Origin: Lichina pygmaea | Taxonomy: Eukaryota > Ascomycota > Lichinomycetes > Lichinales > Lichinaceae | Assembly: GCA_963422465.1 (NCBI GenBank) | Contig: OY730172.1 | Location: 1,488,001-1,552,000 of the forward strand | DNA length: 64,000 nucleotides | Reading direction: 5' to 3' | Notes under the pieces: model-generated | What the model was told of the DNA's origin: nothing | Databases searched by the model: none | The model's input: only the letters and a program-made list of their open reading frames with translations | Shown here: piece after piece, positions 46,550-58,421 of the stretch | How positions within the stretch are numbered: the stretch's first letter is position 1 | Layout of the letters: each line of letters opens with the position of its first letter | Made by a program: the position numbers and the translations under genes

Positions 46550-47502
46550 CTAGATGCGCACGCCCTTGGACCGCAGCACGTTGATCGTGGCGTGTCCGGA
46601 GAAGTTCAGCCACGCTCCGGCGTCGGAGAGGCCGCGTCCGAGCCAGTCGGCCGCCTCGAGTCGACGGCGCAAGAACTGCTCCGTCTCGACGAAGCGAGCG
46701 GACCGGTCTCGCGTCATGTACAGCTCTGACGAGGACTCGGTCAGCGACAGCTCGGTTCCCGCGCCACAAGACAAGACACCCCCCGCCCCCCGTCCTAGCG
46801 AACCAGCGGCCCTGACCTACCGGTGCTCGCGTATATGGCCGACACCCCCGCTCTCTTGCCGTACCACGTCGAATCCAGACTTCCGTCGCCGGCCAGACAA
46901 AGAACGTCGCCGGCGAGGCGAGCCAGTTCGGCCAGAGAGGGAGCGACGTTGCGAGGGTAGGCCATGACGGCCAGGGCCTAGGAAGACCGCCGTGAGCGTC
47001 CCATCCGGCCTGGCGTGCGTGTGCTCGGTCCAGAGGCAGGACGTACCTCGTGCCACCGATGGATGATGGATCTGTTCGCCAACAACCTCGACCACAGCAA
47101 CTGCCGGACCCGACGCCGGACCTCCTCGTCCTGCTCCACCTCGCCACCGGCGCGGCCATGTTCTGCGGGACGTGACGGCCCCTCGAGGTGGCAAGTCTTG
47201 AGCGCATGCCGCTGCGTGACCAGATGGTAGTGGACCAGGTCGAAGACGCCACGCGGAAAGAGGTTGGTCGACACGTCAGGGTAGCCGGCGTCGGCGATCC
47301 CGCGAGCGAGGGCGAGCTCGCCAAACCCGTGCTCGGGCACGTAATCGACCGCTGCCGCCAGGATGCCCCGTTCGATGCGATCAAAGGGCCCGGCTGGTGC
47401 CGGACGCTCGTGCGAGTGGAAGGGACGGCCGGCCGCGGTCGCCGTTCCCGATCGCCATGGTGCCAGGTAGACGGAGCTCAGGCTCCTTGGCGCCCGCCGC
47501 AC
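46550..47502 (-). CDS. COQ9: Coq9 ubiquinone biosynthesis protein (5' end unresolved)
   Basis: Coq9 is a lipid-binding partner of the Coq7 hydroxylase in the mitochondrial CoQ synthome. Exons: 5'-?-47047, 46977-46821 and 46725-46550. Matching stretches: RPFHSHERPAPAGPFDRIER, VPEHGFGELALARGIADAGY, PDVSTNLFPRGVFDLVHYHL, ALAVMAYPRNVAPSLAELAR, DSTWYGKRAGVSAIYASTEL, YMTRDRS and a final SGHATINVLRSKGVRI. No ATG exists in this frame between the domain and an upstream stop near 47596, so the initiator codon must be in a further upstream exon that I could not place; 47502 is only the last firmly supported position. It is convergent with the MTF2-like gene. Confidence 0.85.
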
Positions 47503-48318
47503 CGAAGGGGCCGCCAGCTCGACGATGTGATAAGGGGCGGCGAGTGGCGATGCCGCTGGGTGCCCGGAAGGTGGCCGATGCGGCGTGAGCGGTTATCGTC
47601 CGGCAAGGCGTCGGGAAGCAACAGCGCCGGCTCGTCAGGCGGGGACGACGGGAGTGCGGCTTATCTGTCCGGCTCTGCAGGGCGAGCGTCTGCGGTCAGC
47701 GCGTGGGGAACCATCGTCGTCGGGAAGGATGCTTCGGCGGAGTGATCTCTTTGCTTTTCGACCGCTTCGTCCGACGGCGGTCCATCGGCGATGGCTGCGT
47801 CGGACAACACCCACAGACGCTGTGCCGAGCCATCGTGATGGGACCGGATGGACGACGATCCGCACCGTAGGCCAATGTGATCGTTGCCAGCTGGCTGGCT
47901 CGTCGTCTGCAACTGCACGGGTGCCGCAGCTGAGGTCCGCGCCTATGCTGCCAGTGGCTGCGTTCTGGCTTTGCCGCCCCCGTCGCTCGTACGGTACTGT
48001 ATTGCAAGGAGCCTCGGTCCGGACGAGAAGATCGAGATGGGGCCAGCCACACTTTTGTCCGCCGAAGCCGCAGATGAGTCTTGTGACGGAACAGGGCGCG
48101 GAGGCGAGCGTCGGTCCGGATTGTCAATGTCGACGTTGGATGACGAAGGACGATCTCAAAAGTCGGATGACTGCGACTTCCGACAGGGTCGTGTGCTATT
48201 CGGCATGAGATCGAAAGTCATCAGAATCCGAGACTCGCCAGAAGCAAATGTGACCATCTGGCCCAAAGTGGCATGTGCCACCAGCACCAAAAATTACTCC
48301 GTACGTTACGTACATACG
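47503..48318. other. Region upstream of COQ9, first exon expected here
   Basis: About 800 bp, GC-rich, without a recognised gene. The COQ9 initiator exon and promoter should lie in this stretch. An open frame at 47884-48438 (plus) matches nothing I know and crosses the inverted-repeat element, so I do not call it. Confidence 0.4.
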
Positions 48319-48463
48319 TACGAGGTGGGTGACGGATATGATGTTGCAGCAGTGCAGGCGAAGGTTGGTTGCAGAGCCGCATCATCAGAACTCTTGAGAC
48401 ATCTAGAGTGGTTCAGCTTGCTGATGGTACTACCGTAACAATATATCCGTCACCCACCTCGTA
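48319..48463. mobile_element. Short TIR element (MITE-like) with TA borders
   Basis: The 21-bp left arm (48319-48339) is perfectly inverted at 48443-48463. Excluding the outer TA, the terminal repeat begins CGAGGTGGGTGACGGATAT. The 103-bp interior has no coding capacity. TA target borders plus perfect TIRs and small size fit a Tc1/mariner- or Fot-type MITE; the family is inferred. Confidence 0.75.
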
Positions 48464-50386
48464 ATTAGTACTCGGTGACAGTCGACCCCCCCTGTTTGGT
48501 GGTCGGTGCGGTGCGGTGATAAGGTCGATGACGGGCGATGCTGACTCACCACTTCTGGCCTTGGCGCCTTAGGCCGCCCGAACCGACGGCCCCACTGGTT
48601 CGGACTGACCCGTACGTACTCCGTACAGTACGTATGTACGACGTTGGGCGTGGGAGCAGCAGGAGCACGAGCCGCCGGTAAGAATTGCCCTCGTCGGGTT
48701 GGTGGGGGGGAAGTCCTGATGGCCGTACGGTACATACGTACTGTACGAGTCGTACCTCAGTCGGTCGATGCTCTTGGAGTCACATCACATGAAGCCGTTC
48801 TGATGCGAGGGCGACGGCGGCTGCCAATCAGTCGAGGCCAATCTACGAAGTAGATCCCTGATCGTTGGCCGGCCCGTGGTGCAAGGGCAGTTCAAGCATG
48901 CGACTTTGATCGCCGTGGTGTCCGTGTGTTGTGGCTGTAGGTGTGACGCTACCGTACGTACGAGTATGTGCAGTAGCGACATTCGGCGTCCGCAATCGCT
49001 CGTCCGTCGTGATCGCGGCGCCGGCTTCGTGGCCATAGGCTCCGTAGAGCAGCGGCAGCACGGTAGATGAGGATCGTTGCGTCGTACTCAAGAGTGGTTG
49101 AATGCGTCGTCAGCGCAACGACGGTGGTGGTGGTGGTGGTGGTGGTGGTGGTGGTGGTGGTGGTGCAACGAACTTGCCTGCTCTCGCCACCATCTCTATT
49201 ACCGGCAGAGAAGTTCGTCAGTGCGCATGGACTCGCATGCCACGGTACGTACGATGTACGTATGGCCACATATCGTGCATATGTCTTTGAATAGCCATGC
49301 ACGCCATCCCATCGAAGACTCGTCCCGTCTCGGCTCGGCTGGGTAGGCGGCAGCGGCAGCACAGCTGATCATTTTGTGGCTTCGAGGCCACCGACCTATG
49401 GTGGATCTCGGAGGGGAAGGACCCTTCCATCTCGTTGGTTCCTCGGGGACCGTCGACGGTGGTGAGACGCACGTCGACCTGCTTGCTCCTCTGACGTGTC
49501 CTCCTCCGACGTGGTGGCATGGCCTTTCCAGGCCTATGACACGCCTGCCGCACCCACCGACCCAGAACCTAGAGACGGTGCGTCAGGACAAGCGAGTCAC
49601 CCGGCCGGTACGGAAGTACGGAGTAGACCGGCCGAAGTTGGCCGCCGCACCAGAAGGCAAGGAGAGGAAGCTTTGAAGATGGCGATGATGCAGACCACTG
49701 CAACATCTCGGCACGTTGGAGTTTCGATGTGCGTGTCTTCGACCAAGGAAGACGGCCTGGAGCCAGGTAGGCACGGAAGGACAAGGGGGGAGCGGGCCAC
49801 CGAGGCCCGTTGGCACCTCGTTCAGCTTTCAAGAAAGTGTTCGTCGCGCAAACATGAAAGCAGGACAAGGCCCGGATCGGCAAAAAGTAACGTTGGTTCG
49901 CATTAGTCGCCGTGATACGACTGGCGGTAGCCGGTGTCACCACCCATACCCACGGCCGTAACTCGACCTAGTAGCGAAAGCGGCTACGAGGATTCTCCTG
50001 TCTCCCTTCCTCCTCACCCTCCTTCTTCCTCTGCCAAGCTCAGACTAGATCGCACAGACTCCGAACATGTGGTTTGGAGGCTCAGAGAACCACGGCTTCC
50101 CATCAGACGACACACAATCTCGACGGCGCGATCGAGTCGGGTGCAGCGCAGAGTTCCGCCAGGGGACGTGACGCGTCGAAGATGCGTGGCTTGCCACCGA
50201 CCGCCTCGACTACTCAGAGCTAGAGTAGTCGAGCCGGTAGGGCGAAAGGAATTGAAATCAGATCCCTGGAGCCTTTGATGTGCATGTGCCAGATCCCACG
50301 AGACGGATGCTGTAAGATCTGGTCGACCGGTCGACGCAGAGTCGGGGAAAGAGAACTTCGACGGACCCCGACCAGCGACCGACTAG
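48464..50386. other. No gene recognised
   Basis: About 1.9 kb. GTAC-rich palindromic text at about 48611-48645, 48722-48752, 48950-48967 and 49243-49262. A GGT run of about 14 units at about 49122-49165 generates Gly, Val or Trp runs in the three frames. No frame resembles a protein family. Confidence 0.45.
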
Positions 50387-50569
50387 CTACAGACCCGCCC
50401 GTGAAAGGTCGATCGGCTCTATCATCCGAACGTCGACGCCGACGCTGATATCATCCTCCCACTGTGGCCCGAGCTGTATGGCCAGCTCGATCTTCCCTTG
50501 AATTTTCCATGACAGGTCATGGAAGGTGAAGTCCTGGGTGACAGCATCTCTACGGCACCGGTAATTCAA
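50387..50569 (-). other. Unassigned 60-codon open frame
   Basis: Reads WKIQGKIELAIQLGPQWEDD then ISVGVDVRMIEPIDLSRAGL. Composition is balanced and protein-like, unlike the repeat-driven frames around it, but I recognise no family and cannot extend it by splicing with confidence. It could be an exon or remnant, or chance. Confidence 0.2.
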
Positions 50570-52140
50570 ATGCCATACATCGGTCTGCCGTAGCGGTGTC
50601 CATCAGCATTGGCATTCACCTTCTCTCGCGAGCAAAGAAGGGCTGATGTCCATGACAAGCCCCTCTCAGCATACTTGGCTGTCCTGCGCAGCCGTACCAG
50701 CTCTCCCGTTTGCCCGCCGTCTCCGCCCTGCCGGCGCCCAGTGGCGCCGTGCTATCGAGCTCTTTACTGTTGCGTGATTGCAGCCTACCGTAGAATCATG
50801 CCACTATCATGAGTACTCGCCTAGCTGCGACCGGTCCACGCGAGCTCAAGTACTACTGAGGATCTGATGAAGCAGAGCTGCCTCCAGAACCCCTTGACTA
50901 AGCAAGACCAGGGCTTTGCATCCGAAATTGAGGTTACGGCGGCGTGGGCGGCAACTGGGTCTCATGTGCGCGCGAGTCTTTCTTGAGGCTCTTCGCAAGG
51001 TTCATCTCGAGACCTGATCTGACGTCCAGGTCACCGGCCATCCCTTCGAGATACCCGCACATCGTCTCTCGTATGCACACAAGAACTCATTCCTTGCTGA
51101 GGATCTCGAGAGATCTCTGTGGTCTCGACGACAAGCATTCTGCTTAGGGGTACCTTCGCACGTAACGTACCCACGTCCACCGTCTCGACAAGACCACCCT
51201 GGTCGACACCAAGGGTGAGGTCCTGCTGCCGTGGCTACCACCGCCACTACTCCCACTTTCTACCATCACCAGCATCATTCGTTTCACTGGTGTTCCCACA
51301 CGCTATTCCTCTGCGTCCCGTTTGGCGACCGCTATCGGCATCGTCGTCGCTGCCACCCACAGTCACACTGTGCTTGCCACCGCCGTCACCGTTGCCCTTC
51401 CTAGTCGCCATCGAGGCGCCTTTTGCTTTTTTTCCCGTTTTCTTCTCCGCCTTCACCTCTTCGAGCTTGTCCGCTTCCCGCCGTCTTTCTTGGAGTCACC
51501 ACTCCTCTCCCCTTTTCTGCTCTTGCATCGGACTAAGCAGAGGTCGCCCTGTTCCACCAATGCCAATTGCATGATCGATGGCCATTGCGGGAAATGCATC
51601 TTGGCATACGTCTGGTGTTGCTGTTGTTGCTGCTGCTGCCGCTGCTGCTACAGCTGTTACCGCCACTGCTTCTGTCACCCAAGTCTCCCGGGTCCTGCAG
51701 ATGCTGCGTCTTTCGTCCGCGGCAGATCGTCCGCATTTTTTTTCTCCCTCCCGATGGCCAAAGGCTTTCTTTCTTTTCCGAAGCGTCGCGCGCGGCCCAT
51801 GCTAACGGAAAGAAGGCGTATAGACGACCACGACAGGGTGCGGTCATTGTACGAGTACGGATAAGCCCTTGCTCTCGCCTCTCTGTCGGTCTCGCTCTGG
51901 AACGGTCAGGTACCACTCCCCTCGAAAAGTAGCCCGCCCCGCACATGCCCGGACTGAAATCGAGACCTGCTGATGCGGGATCAAGGGTTCTCCGTACGAG
52001 GCACAAAAATCTCCGAAGATCGAGCGCTTGATCTGACCGCGATCACGCATAGGCACGCTACTGTACCCGCCAGCACGAACCGGGCCGAGGCAACAGCGAA
52101 GAGCTGGGAACAAAAGAATACGGGTAGGTCGGAGAGGCAG

Positions 52141-52187
<47 letters not shown>

Positions 52188-54411
52188 CAAGACAGGCACA
52201 CGATGAGAGATCGGAGCGGCATCATCTCTGCAGAGATTGGTGCTGCCACAGCCAATTCGGGGCGCATCGAGGCCGCAGCATGTCACCTGCCAAGTTACGC
52301 TCGCTCGCTCGCGTGCGCTCTTTGCAGACTGAGAGCAGCTCGGGCTCCGTCGGCACATCTCATTGGCTTGGCCGAGCATGGAGGCTGACGGGAACGAGAG
52401 CCAAGTCGAGCTCTCGACAGGGCCGCCGCTGCAGGCGCTAATGCCGTAATCACACGCACTGTTATTACCTGTCGTCGTTGCTGCTGCCCTTTCCTGTCAC
52501 ATCCGTTTGGGACAGCTGCCACCGGCGTTCGTCCCTCTCCGGTGTGCGGCTCGTGGCTGGATCCTTACGGTCGACTAACTGCTGTTGGTCGTTGCTAGGG
52601 AATCCTGCGCCACTTGCTGGGGTGGTCTCCTCCTTCCGCGGGCAGGTACTCGTGTGGATCTGGATTGCGCCAGCCATAGGTCAACATAGAGCCACCTGGC
52701 GTTCGCCCAGGCACACATTGGAAAGTTTCTGTTTCTTGGGTCCTTTCCCATCCTTTGACATTTGGTCGGTGAAACCCCTGTTCTCCTTTTGTGTTCCTTT
52801 TGTGTTCGGACGCCACGGTGGTGGAGCGGGAGGGAGGTGCGGGCGTCGGGCGTTGGACAACCGATGGCGGTACCTCCCTCGCGCCCGAACTGGGTCGACT
52901 GAACGATGCCTTGGAGAGAAAACGGGCTGGGGGGCCGCTGCGGCTGACCCAGCTCATGTGCTCGACTAGCCTAACGTGACGGCCCCGCTCGCCGCGCCGC
53001 GCTCGCGCGCTCGAATGTACAGGCAGAACGCAGCAGCAAGGCAACCGCGCTAGAGCCTCTCGTTCGTCGTTGACCGCCAACGGACCGCGATCCAGACTGA
53101 CAGCTCAAACGACGGCAGCGACACTGCTTCGGCAGCAGAGCGCGCATTCGGCCCGATCCCAAGGGCGACGCTGGTGCCGGTGCCGGTGCTGCTGGTGCTG
53201 CTGGTGCTGCTGGTGCTGCTGGTGCTGCTGGTGCTGCTGGTGCTGCTGGTGCTGCTGCTACTGCAGGCATCACTTCTCCAGCTCGCTCTCGTCTCTCCCT
53301 GCTCCAGCCGCTGCAGCAGGGGCCGTCGTGGGGCTGCCTCGTTTCGGACTACGCTCGATCCCGGGTGTCGCCATCACCGGTCTGTCACCTCCTCCACCAG
53401 GGGTGGATCATTTTCTTGGCGGAAAGCGGGCGCTCGCACCCATCTCGTACTGGGAAGATCTTCGGGTCCACAGGACAGGGCTCCCCGTTGTCACCTGCGC
53501 CTACCTACCGAGTGTCCAGCGACTCGTCACATCTCAGCTCCGGTCTCTCGACTGATATTGTTTTTCTCGCCCAATTCGAGCGCCGCAGGAGAACTAGGAG
53601 AATAAGGGGGAGAAGGAGAACAGTAAGAAGAAGCAGCCGCAGCAATGGGTACTGTGCTCACCTGTGTCGCTCCCCCCCTCCCCCCCCCCCCCCCCCCCCC
53701 ACCCTTGTTCCCGATCAAGCTGTCCTGGAGTTCGTATTCGTGCTCCTCCGTCTAACGGCTGCTCGCCGGCTGGTTTCACCGATTCTTTTAAATGAGGCTG
53801 TTATTCCTCCTGCAGGCCTTCGTTCTGCTCCCCTTTGCGGACTTTGTGTCTCTCGCTCACATTCTCTTGCGTCACATATAGACAGCGCAGACCTATATCG
53901 GCCCTATCAGGTGAGTTCGTGATCTCCGCTACTATATCCATCTTCCCTCCCTGTCGGGGCCACGTTGTCTCGGGCCCTTAGGGCGCATGCACATGCACTT
54001 TTATACTCTCGACTGCTGCTCGCACACTCCTTTGACTCTGGCTTCATACGGCCCTTTGCCTGTTTCAATCGGGCTCCAACCTTCAATGTTGTTGCTTCGG
54101 GGAGTCCAGCCGCCACCCCACCCTCCTTCCCTGCACCCCTTCCCGGCGCCCCCGCCGACGTGCATCTGCAGTGGCCTCGGTCGGTAAGCAGGAGAAGCGA
54201 CAACAGCACCAAGAACAGAGTTTCTCTATTCTTGGCTCGTTTGAGGAGTTTTCCCTTCTCCAGACCGTTGCATTCTCTGCAGGCGAGCCCGATTGCGGGA
54301 AGCCCGTATCTAATCTTCCTCGTCTCGTGGCCGTTGTCCGTTCCCGTCACGTTCTTCGCTCCTTTTTCCTCTCTCGTTCGTGCGGGAAAGCAGCACTGAC
54401 CGCGTTCGAAG
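50570..54411 (+). other. Long gene-free stretch, probable complex 5' leader of the Gbp2-like gene
   Basis: 3.8 kb without a recognisable protein. It is pyrimidine-rich and contains many splice-like sites (for example CTATCAG|GTGAGT near 53911). Repeats: CAAG/AAGC units at about 52139-52187, a CTGCTGGTG 9-bp minisatellite at about 53172-53259, and 21 C at 53680-53700. The missing initiator exon of the downstream RNA-binding protein should lie somewhere here. Confidence 0.45.
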
Positions 54412-56745
54412 CGTGAGCGTTCACGATCGCCCCGACGCCGTTCTCGGAGCCCGCGCCGGCGTCGTTCCTATTCTCCTCGAAGCCGCTCTCGAAGCAGAGA
54501 CGCTTATCGAAAGGGCGACAGGAGGTCTCGCTCGCCAATGACCGGAGGGCCCGCCGCATCAGGTGGGTATGCGGGATCGAGTCACGCCGGAAGCGTGCCT
54601 CGCCGCTCGTACGAGGAACGGGCCGCGGCCAAGGAGCAGATGATGCAGAGTCTACGCGACTCGTCGCAGCAAGAGCGTCGCGTCTACGTCGGCAACCTGT
54701 CGTACGATGTCAAATGGCACCACCTCAAGGATTTCATGAGACAAGGTACGTCGGCAGCCTGCGATCGTCTCGCTCCCGCCCACGTCACCCATCGATCTCT
54801 CTTCCCTTTGGTCGTCTCTCGTCCTTCGTCCTCGCCCTCGTCCTCGATCACGGACTGCTGACGGCCCAACGATGCAGCCGGCGAGGTCCTCTTCGCCGAC
54901 GTCCTCTTGCTGCCCAATGGAATGTCGAAGGTGGGCGCCAAGACGCCGAACGTGGCTGGTGTTTTTTGGTTTCTCTTGGTCCTTTGAAGTGGATCCTTGG
55001 ATTGACGGGTTGGGACCGGCGGTCGGCGGGACCATTGTAGGGATGCGGGTGAGTGCCTCCCGTCCTTGCCCTTGTCCTTGTCCTTGTCCTTGTCCCCGTC
55101 TCCGACCCCGCGAGAGGGGGGGGGGGGGGGGGGGCTCGGACGCCGGCTCGTCGCGGTCGGTGGTGCCTTGCGACATGAAGCGGCAGGACGGTGCTGACAG
55201 GAGTACCGTCGCAGGATTGTGGAATTCGCGTCGAGGGATCAGGCTCAGCATGCGGTCAGCACCCTCAGTAATCAGGACCTCATGGGCCGACTTGTCTACG
55301 TGCGAGAGGTAAGCTGGTGGCGAGACCTTGGGGATGGGAGGGGGATCGGGAGCGGTCAGGAGAAAGTGGTCGTCATGTTCGCTGCGTCCTTCATCGCGCT
55401 GTCGGACCCCGAGGAGACAAAAACCCCTCGCTGACGTCGCGCTCGTGTCGACCAGGACCGGGAGTCCGAGCCGCGCTTCACCAGCCCTTCTGGCGCTCGT
55501 GGTGGTTACGACAGCGGATCTGGTCCTCCTGCCCCTCCCCCCCGTGGTGGCGGCTACGGGAGCTTCGGAGGACCAGGTGGTGGCAATGGCGGCGGCGGCG
55601 GCGGTGGCAATGGCCCCCGCCAGCTCTACGTTTCCAACGTCAGTCCCCTGAATCTTGTCTCTGACGTGGTCGCGCTCGTATGTTGACTCGCCGATCCACA
55701 AGCTTCCTTACATGGTCGGCTGGCAAGACTTGAAGGATTTGTTTCGGCAGGCAGGTAAGTGTCGACTTGCTTTCCCTCCATCCCATTCTCGTCTTGGTGC
55801 CTGCATCCGTGGGTCGAACCTGACGATGATTGTTCCCGTATAGCTCAACAAGGCGTGGTCGTCCGTGCCGATGTTCACAATGGACCGGACGGTCGGTCTA
55901 AGGGATCTGGCATCGTGGCCTTCGACAACCCCGAAGACGCTCGCAATGCCATCACCCAGTTCAACGGGTACGAGTGGCAGGGCCGTCCGCTCGAGGTCCG
56001 CGAAGATCGCTTTGCGGGCTTCGGGCCAGGCTTCGGCGGCTCCCCGCGCGCCGGCTATGGTGGTCGCGGCGCCTTCGGGGCACGCGGGAGTTACGGCGGC
56101 CGAGGCGGCGGCGGCGGCTACGGGCGTGCTGGCTATGGCGGCTATGGCGGCGGCGGCGGCGGAGGGTCGGGTAACTACGGCAGCACCGGCCCCGTCAGTC
56201 CTAACTCGTTCACCGACAATGCCGCGTCAGGTGGTGAACCCAGTGAGACGATCCATGTTCGCAACGTAAGTAGCTCTACTCCTGCAGGCTTGGGCGCATG
56301 TGTGCTTGCCAAGGGGGCGGCGGCGGTGGTGGTGGTGCTCTCCAAGAGCGCAAGGCCTCTTGCCAAGACTGACGCTGTTCGACCTCAATCCAGCTCCCAT
56401 GGTCCACCAGCAATGAAGATCTCGTGGAGCTTTTCACGACGATCGGGAAGGTCGAACGGGCTGAGATCCAGTACGAACCCAACGGACGTTCTAAGGGTAC
56501 CGGCGTTGTCCAGTTTGACACGACCGAGAATGCTGACACAGCCATCAGTGAGTTCAGCCCTGCCTCCCGCACCAATCTTCATCGCCCATCTGCATGGATC
56601 TGATTACCGCACAGACAAGTTCTCGGGATACCAGTACGGTGGGAGACCACTGGGGCTGACCTACGTCAAATATCTGAACGATGGCGGCGACGCGATGGAA
56701 GGCACTGAGGGTCCCGCCAACCTGACCCAGGATCAGATCATGTAA
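54412..56745 (+). CDS. Gbp2/Hrb1-like SR-type RNA-binding protein, three RRMs (initiator exon not found)
   Basis: A nuclear mRNA-binding and export-surveillance type protein. Exons: 54412-54745, 54878-54930, 55041-55048, 55215-55308, 55456-55638, 55703-55754, 55844-56265, 56394-56547 and 56615-56745, 477 codons including stop. The N-terminus is an RS domain (SRSPRRRSRSPRRRRSYSP). RRM1 has RRVYVGNLSYDVKWHHLKDF and GCGIVEF; RRM2 RQLYVSNLPYMVGWQDLKDL and GSGIVAF; RRM3 IHVRNLPWSTSNEDLVELF and GTGVVQF. Gly-rich RGG/GYGG linkers separate RRM2 and RRM3. The third exon is only 8 nt (GGATGCGG), needed to restore SKGCGIVEF. The RS domain starts after an acceptor at 54411, so a start exon lies upstream; translation from ATG 54538 would drop the RS domain. 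Confidence 0.9.
55116..55134. repeat. Poly-G tract, 19 G, in intron
   Basis: Nineteen G inside the intron that follows the 8-nt microexon of the Gbp2-like gene, preceded by CCTTGT hexamer repeats (about 55062-55092). G-runs in introns can influence splicing. Confidence 0.9.
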
Positions 56746-57356
56746 GATCCTATACGGTCCGTGCATCCTCGTTGACGGATCATGTCAGCCGATTCGACAA
56801 GGCAGGATGCCACGACGAGCACAACGCTTGATCAACAAACACCGTCACGACTCGGGTGATATCTAAAAGAAGGGGAGGATTTTGGAGGAGCTTGGACCTA
56901 TCGATATCATTCTTGCCCTTCTTTCTAAGCTTTGTTCCCTGTCCCATTCTTGCCAACCCTCGCGCGGCTTTACTGTTTAGACAGCTCCTCCCCACATCGA
57001 GGGGGGCACGCGGTGCTCCAAAATCCTTCTCAATGCTCTTTCCTGCTCATTTACTTTCTCCGTGCCGCCGTGGCATCTCTTACTGTGATGCTCTCTGTCT
57101 TCGTGCAGCCACACTGACACTGCTGCCAGAGATCGAAGAGCCAATCGCTTGCTGTAACCTACTCATCTATTGCAGATGGCCTCTATGACAAACCTAGGCA
57201 CATTCTCTGCTGTGTGAACGGGTTGCCGTCGGTGCTTGGTTTTGGTACGTGAAATGCCAACGGGGCTATCACCGGTACGGCACTTAGGTTGCCACTGTCG
57301 CTCTACGCCACAGCCCTAGCAGACAAGGAATCTATCTCACGCTAATCGTGCTGACT
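56746..57356. other. Convergent gap Gbp2-like / SRP14
   Basis: 611 bp without a recognised gene; 3' flanks of both neighbours. Nothing repetitive. Confidence 0.4.
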
Positions 57357-57446
57357 CTATCGCTCCCCTTTGCGTCCCACGTTGCCTCGGGCGGCTCCAT
57401 CGGCAGTCCCAGCTGTCGTCGTCGTTGTCGTTGTTGTTGTTGTTGG

Positions 57447-57512
<66 letters not shown>

Positions 57513-58124
57513 CGTCGTCGTCCTCTTTTTCTTCGCCTTGGCCTTCTTCCGGCCGCTCCGGTCCCTCTTCCTCAAGGCCGTCATTCCGCCTTTGCACACC
57601 TCAGCGTATCTCGTGAAGAACGTGTCGATATCTGTCGGCTGCACAACCGTAGACAGCTTGACCTTCTGCTTTCGATGCTCCTTGGATTTGCCATCCGTGG
57701 CGCGTACGAGGAGAGGCAGCGGAGCAGGCAAGTGTAGGTCAGAGAGGGGGTCGTCCGCTGCGGCCTTGGCTGCTGGTGACGACGTCGTCGACGAGGCTAA
57801 TGGATGCGTTACTTCTCCACGCGGATCGTCAGCAAAGCCCATCAATACAGTACCTGTGGCACGGACGGGGCTTGGCTGTCGAGAGGCCTGTAGATGTGGC
57901 CTGGCCTGGCCGATTAGGGTTCACTGACGCCGCTTCTGTGTGAGGAAGACCGATCCATGACCTTTGGTCCGCACAGCGCCGAGGAGCTCGACGAGCCGAA
58001 GGAAGAACTAGATGCTCGTCAGCGTCACACCCCGTAATTCAGTATCAAACACGATCAGGGTTAAAACTGGTCGAGTAAACCTGATACTTACGTCTTCGTT
58101 GCTGAGATGATGCTTATCCGCCAT
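57357..58124 (-). CDS. SRP14: Signal recognition particle subunit SRP14
   Basis: The Alu-domain protein of SRP that supports elongation arrest. Exons: 58124-58092 (MADKHHLSNED), 58007-57929 (FFLRLVELLGAVRTKGHGSV then FLTQKR) and 57853-57357, 202 residues. The body contains PLLVRATDGKSKEHRKQKVK, LSTVVQPTDIDTFFTRYAEV and CKGGMTALRKRDR. The second junction gives KRR-TVLMGF where relatives have KRL; an alternative acceptor is possible. After the basic KKAKAKKKR segment comes a triplet-coded tail of about 22 Ala and 10 Thr ending in GNVGRKGER, making it longer than typical SRP14. An in-frame ATG at 58178 is an alternative start. Confidence 0.9.
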
Positions 58125-58421
58125 GACCCTTGCTTGTTGCGGGCAGCGAGACGAGGGGTTGACAAAAGTTCTGGACATCTTGAAGTGAGGGGTTTAATCA
58201 TTTCCAGAACATCAGTCACCGATTATCTAGCACTTCCACAGACCCGCACTAATTAATTGGTTACCTTTCCACGGCGTCCCTGGTGGTACGCGATCTTGAG
58301 AGTCTGCCATTCGTACCGGTGAGCTTTGTCAAGAGAGAGCACTCAACGATTTTGCGATCCAATGCTGATCGCTGGTTAGGGACCTGGCTTGCATTGCAGA
58401 CCCATCACCAGCACCGCCTAG

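Noticed and set aside
53070-53555. Cys/Trp-rich 161-codon frame upstream of the Gbp2-like gene
   Set aside because: Generated by the CTGCTGGTG repeat; other frames give poly-Leu/Val and poly-Ala/Pro equally well.
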